A DNA stretch of 64,000 nt, taken from Apis mellifera (Eukaryota; Arthropoda; Insecta; Hymenoptera; Apidae). The position numbers and the translations under genes are program-made. Below, one piece after another: positions 61,901-64,000 of this stretch. Numbering within the stretch: the first letter of the stretch is position 1; every line of letters begins with the position of its first letter. The notes beneath the pieces were generated by a model that was given only the letters and a program-made list of their open reading frames with translations, was not told the DNA's origin and searched no databases. The stretch spans positions 10,297,050-10,361,049 of the forward strand of contig NC_037647.1 in assembly GCF_003254395.2 (NCBI RefSeq). Reading direction: 5' to 3'.

Positions 61901-64000
61901 GAGGCGGAGGCAGCGGTGGCGACTTCCAGAGGTCGGATTCGTCTCCCGGATCTCGGCCGAGCTCCGTGTTGCCAGATCTCCTCACCTCGTCGCCTGGCCA
62001 GCGACAGGATAAGACAACAAGCGAAGAGGTTAGATACATATTTTTCCACGCAACGAAAAGTGTACATAAACATTACATTTCTCTCCATTCTCTTTCTATT
62101 TTTTTTTTTTTTCATCTTCTCCATTTATATGTATACGCGAATGTACGCAAAATTTCCACGCATTTTCAGAAAACATTTTCATGTTTCACCAAATGTTCAA
62201 ATGCTATATATAATCTATAAATGGGGATCTCGTCTTGATTGTCCATGATCGCTGATTTTTTTTTTTTTTTTTTTTTTTTCTCTTGTGTTTTATATTACTC
62301 TTCATAGTTAAACGTGTTGTTCCACGCGTGTGTTCCTACTTATGACCTGTTTCACACGACACATTATATATACGATATAACGTAAGAGAATATTATACGT
62401 AAGCATGACGGCCATCACCGCCGACAGATATAAGAGAGAGAGAGAAAAAAAAGGGGGGTGAAGAAAAAAAAAAGATTCTGAAAAAATGTTGACAAAGTAC
62501 GGTATATTTTATTAAAAGCATATTATTAAAAGCAACAGCATAATTTGATCGCATTTCGAGATCTTGTCTTTTTCTTATCTCATCATTGTATAGTTTTTTT
62601 GCACCTTGATCGATCGATCGATTTTTTTTTTCTTTGCTTCGCTTTTGATGCACTTTCTTTCTTTCTTTCTTTTTTTTTATATATATATATATATAAATAA
62701 TAATAAATATTTCGAAAGAGACGAATTGAAATTGTTGTTGCTTTTATCATTTTTCTTTTTTTTTTTTTTTTTTTTTTTGTAGTCATCGATAGCGAGCTTT
62801 AATATGTGATTCATAGTTTCTTTTAGTTATACACGATTGGTATAGGAAACTATAGAAGTATGATAGATATATAGGACAAGAGTCCATTTTTTTATCCTTC
62901 CATTTTTCTAACAGTATCGTTTCGATTTATTTTTACGATATAATGAATATTTACGATATTCTTAACTGTATACATAGTTCTTAGTTAATTCTGTTTAAAA
63001 GAATTCCTCGACTTATAGAATATCATTTGATTATTTCTTTTGATTGAATTTTGCAAGGATGAAATACAATGCAATTTTACGATATACATTTTTAAGGAAA
63101 GTAATAAAAATAATAGAGTTTTGGCAGAGTTTATCACAATTCTCTCATTGCTTCTAAAATTTTTTATTTTAAATTTATCGATTTATATTTATATTATCGC
63201 TTCGTTTTATTTTGCGATTTTTTTTTCTTTTTTTTTTTTTTTTTGTATCATACTTACTAGACTAGTGCCTGCCAATGACTGATATTTCTCAAGCACCTCT
63301 TTCACCTTTCTGTTCTTCAATATTCTTTGTTGAAGTTGGTAGGATATCTCACGCGTTTCCACTTCTATGCATCTCTTCGCGATGATGCAAAATCCCGTTA
63401 TTTTGCTAATGAGGAGAGAAAGATGTTTGGGTACGAACATCTTGGATTCGAACGAACACGAATTTTCACACAATAGAGCACGCAGGTGTCTTTCAATTTT
63501 ACGCAGGGTCTTATGGGATATATATATGTATATAAAATATATAAAAGTAGAAACGAGAATAAAAGTTGATATCGAACGAATGTGTCGATTGAGGTTATTT
63601 ATGTCAACGACTTAATTTTTTTCCACTAGATGAGAAGCGAGAAAGAAGTATAGAGTGTAACAATTTTTTATGAATCTAAAAGAAAAAGAAAAAACGAATT
63701 TATGATCAATTAGAAATTATTAAATCATTACACTATTATATGTACTTATATTTTTTTTTATTATGCGCAAAAATATCCGCGCAAAATAGTCCCATTACGT
63801 TTGTCAGCGTGACTAATTAAGGATTCTGTTGTGTGTTGTGGGACGCGTGGGAGCTCTAATCCGAAGAGCAAGGCCCTTTCTACTGACCATCCCAATCCCA
63901 ATACTAATTATCATGTAAGTATTCATTCGATATCGAATTTAGTTCAGTGTTGCTTTTGCCTCCTCTTATAGAAGGATATTATCTCTTGTGTGCAAAGGAA
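39239..64000 (+). CDS. msn: Misshapen (MAP4K4/TNIK/MINK-type) Ste20 kinase, 5' part, runs off the window
   Basis: Msn is a GCK-IV kinase upstream of JNK, used in dorsal closure, planar polarity and photoreceptor targeting. Exons: 39239-39304, 40152-40217, 44812-44868, 48254-48298, 48377-48659, 48770-48981, 49092-49320, 49412-49672, 49878-50059, 50805-50825, 51707-51886, 52042-52145, 53103-53182, 53780-53856, 55141-56034, 61876-62028; less certain 63822-63914 and 63972 onward. Kinase domain about 28-300: GNGTYGQVYKG at 35-45, Lys57, HRDIKGQN with Asp156, DFG at 174-176, GTPYWMAPEVIACDE. Next come KERDDYRYSGSENEEDEPAL and proline-rich SH3-ligand segments (PSRPLPPTPRDDP, LPPRKPE, NRPLPPTPDEEE), then RPSSVLPDLLTSSPG. 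The C-terminal citron-homology domain is not in the window. Phase holds at every listed junction. Extra or alternative exons in the long introns cannot be excluded. Confidence 0.93.
39305..40151 (+). other. First intron of misshapen
   Basis: AT-rich, with no exon or motif that stands out. Confidence 0.7.
40218..44811 (+). other. Second intron of misshapen (4.6 kb)
   Basis: Its first 2 kb is AT-rich. Less AT-rich islands occur at about 42240-42380, 42720-42900, 43440-43760 and 44270-44660. The third holds two inverted Su(H)-type sites. The fourth includes a CCTCCC/CCCCTC run at about 44278-44302. No coding exon fits the phase-0 junctions. Confidence 0.6.
43534..43574. promoter_or_regulatory. 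Inverted pair of Su(H)-type sites in a misshapen intron
   Basis: TGTGGGAA at 43534-43541 and its inverse TTCCCACA at 43567-43574, 25 bp apart, both match the CSL/Su(H) consensus YGTGRGAA. Confidence 0.4.
46801..46829. promoter_or_regulatory. AP-1 site TGACTCA and palindrome AGGTCA-GT-TGACCT
   Basis: TGACTCA lies at 46801-46807 and AGGTCAGTTGACCT at 46815-46828, extended by one base on each side (C...G). The first is the Jun/Fos consensus. The second is two nuclear-receptor half-sites as an inverted repeat with two spacer bases. Confidence 0.45.
47781..47880. repeat. Decameric minisatellite with consensus GTNGTTCAAG
   Basis: About ten consecutive 10-bp units: GTCTTTCAAG, GTCGTTCAAG, GCTATTCGAA, GTAGTTCAGT, GTCGTTCAAG, GTGGTTCAGG, GCCATTTCAA, GTGGTTCAAG, GTTATTCAAG, GTTGCTGCTT. 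Confidence 0.9.
50060..51706 (+). other. Misshapen introns around the 21-nt microexon
   Basis: Two introns of 0.75 and 0.88 kb flank the microexon at 50805-50825. The second ends in a TG-rich stretch (TGCGTGTGTGTGTGTGGG) instead of a CT-rich tract, just before the acceptor GGTAG at 51706. Confidence 0.65.
50805..50825 (+). CDS. msn: 21-nt microexon of misshapen
   Basis: CCGTAG before and GTAAGA after enclose seven codons, LPPRKPE, in phase 0 with both neighbours. The peptide adds a PPRKPE segment of SH3-ligand type. Its skipping would also keep frame. Confidence 0.75.
52146..53102 (+). other. Misshapen intron with a GC-richer end
   Basis: The left part is AT-rich. At 52800-52920 the sequence is less AT-rich and contains an 8-bp inverted repeat (TTCTCAAC ... 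GTTGAGAA, 52854-52880). The last 120 bp before the acceptor are C-rich. Confidence 0.55.
53183..53779 (+). other. Misshapen intron
   Basis: AT-rich. It includes ACCCTGTATAAATATA near 53612, which resembles the end of some insect transposons but is too short to call. Confidence 0.5.
53857..55140 (+). other. Misshapen intron with simple repeats
   Basis: It contains (GAAA)n at about 54158-54182, (TA)n at about 54789-54814 and an unusually long CTTTT/CTCTT tract at about 55015-55090, placed just before the acceptor of the GC-rich exon. Confidence 0.65.
55141..56034 (+). CDS. msn: GC-rich, low-complexity 894-nt exon of misshapen, possible cassette exon
   Basis: The frame is open through all 298 codons, from ATG after TTAGTCAG to the donor GTCAGT. 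Both junctions are phase 0, so exon 14 could also splice straight to 61876. It encodes runs of Thr (from ACC codons at about 55168-55216), Asn, Ser, Gln and His. Between them are more complex segments such as KEWDFTRFFQGFNERLDKMK and SAFARAFRRENSDFFPSARH. The strand-specific open frame and splice sites support coding. Several shorter open frames on both strands are by-products of the GC-rich composition. Confidence 0.75.
60802..60836. repeat. (GTTT)n microsatellite
   Basis: About eight tetranucleotide units in a misshapen intron. Confidence 0.9.
61536..61568. repeat. (TTC)n microsatellite
   Basis: About eleven trinucleotide units in a misshapen intron. Confidence 0.9.
61876..62028 (+). CDS. 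msn: Misshapen exon encoding the VLPDLL segment
   Basis: Acceptor TTTTTGTAG and donor GTTAGA enclose 51 codons in phase 0. It begins NRESGDRSRGGG and contains RPSSVLPDLLTSSPGQRQ, a short block conserved in the msn/TNIK/MINK family before the C-terminal domain. Confidence 0.85.
62029..63821 (+). other. Misshapen intron rich in homopolymers
   Basis: It contains poly-T at 62255-62279 and 62759-62778 and many T- or A-rich runs. No exon was recognised. Confidence 0.55.
63822..63914 (+). CDS. msn: Probable misshapen exon near the right edge
   Basis: Acceptor TAATTAAG (weak pyrimidine tract) and strong donor GTAAGT enclose 31 codons in phase 0, including GSSNPKSKALSTDHPNPNTN. The GC-rich composition fits an exon. 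The next possible exon begins at 63972 after CTCTTATAG and stays open to the window end. Confidence 0.5.

Noticed and set aside
1..64000. tRNA, rRNA, CRISPR array, operon or viral sequence
   Set aside because: None seen. Intron-rich animal genes fill the window, and no tRNA cloverleaf or regularly spaced repeat array was recognised by eye.

Overview
This is a nuclear segment from an insect, most likely a hymenopteran of honeybee type. The evidence is the extreme A+T richness, the many short AT-rich introns with GT-AG borders, microsatellites, and proteins that match animal families but not a dipteran pattern (for example a conventional MCM8). No rRNA, tRNA, CRISPR array or intact transposon is visible. 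I rebuilt exon-intron structures by hand from splice sites and reading phase. Nearly all coding junctions keep phase, which is the main support for the models.

Layout from left to right. A terminal exon of an unidentified Pro/Cys-rich protein (+, 45-207) faces the 3' end of MCM8 (-, 341-6504). MCM8 is divergent from CDK20 (+, 7549-8944), which is tail-to-tail with mRpL37 (-, 9227-11303). mRpL37 is divergent from the HECT ubiquitin ligase Su(dx) (+, 13068-17452). After a 3.1 kb gap comes Hax1 (-, 20566-22797), divergent from Sys1 (+, 25269-25751). Sys1 is tail-to-tail with NDUFS6 (-, 25942-26493), followed by RpLP1 (-, 27219-28411). RpLP1 is divergent from MBD-R2 (+, 29300-37746). The right 25 kb is one large gene, misshapen (+, from 39239), which runs off the window.

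The left 38 kb is compact, very AT-rich and holds mostly housekeeping genes: replication and repair, mitochondrial translation and respiration, cytosolic ribosome, Golgi, chromatin. The misshapen locus has long introns, less AT-rich patches, candidate enhancers, a 21-nt microexon and a GC-rich 894-nt exon of low complexity. Genes alternate between divergent and convergent pairs; nothing suggests a shared pathway or operon.

The most interesting unexplained signals are: (1) a 23-bp element, identical at 22 positions, found in two different divergent intergenic regions in the same orientation; (2) about twelve degenerate 15-17 residue repeats ending in Glu/Asp-Gln in the Su(dx) linker; (3) a decameric minisatellite in a misshapen intron built of FTZ-F1-like half-sites, near an AP-1 site next to a nuclear-receptor palindrome; (4) a candidate in-frame 27-nt microexon in MBD-R2.
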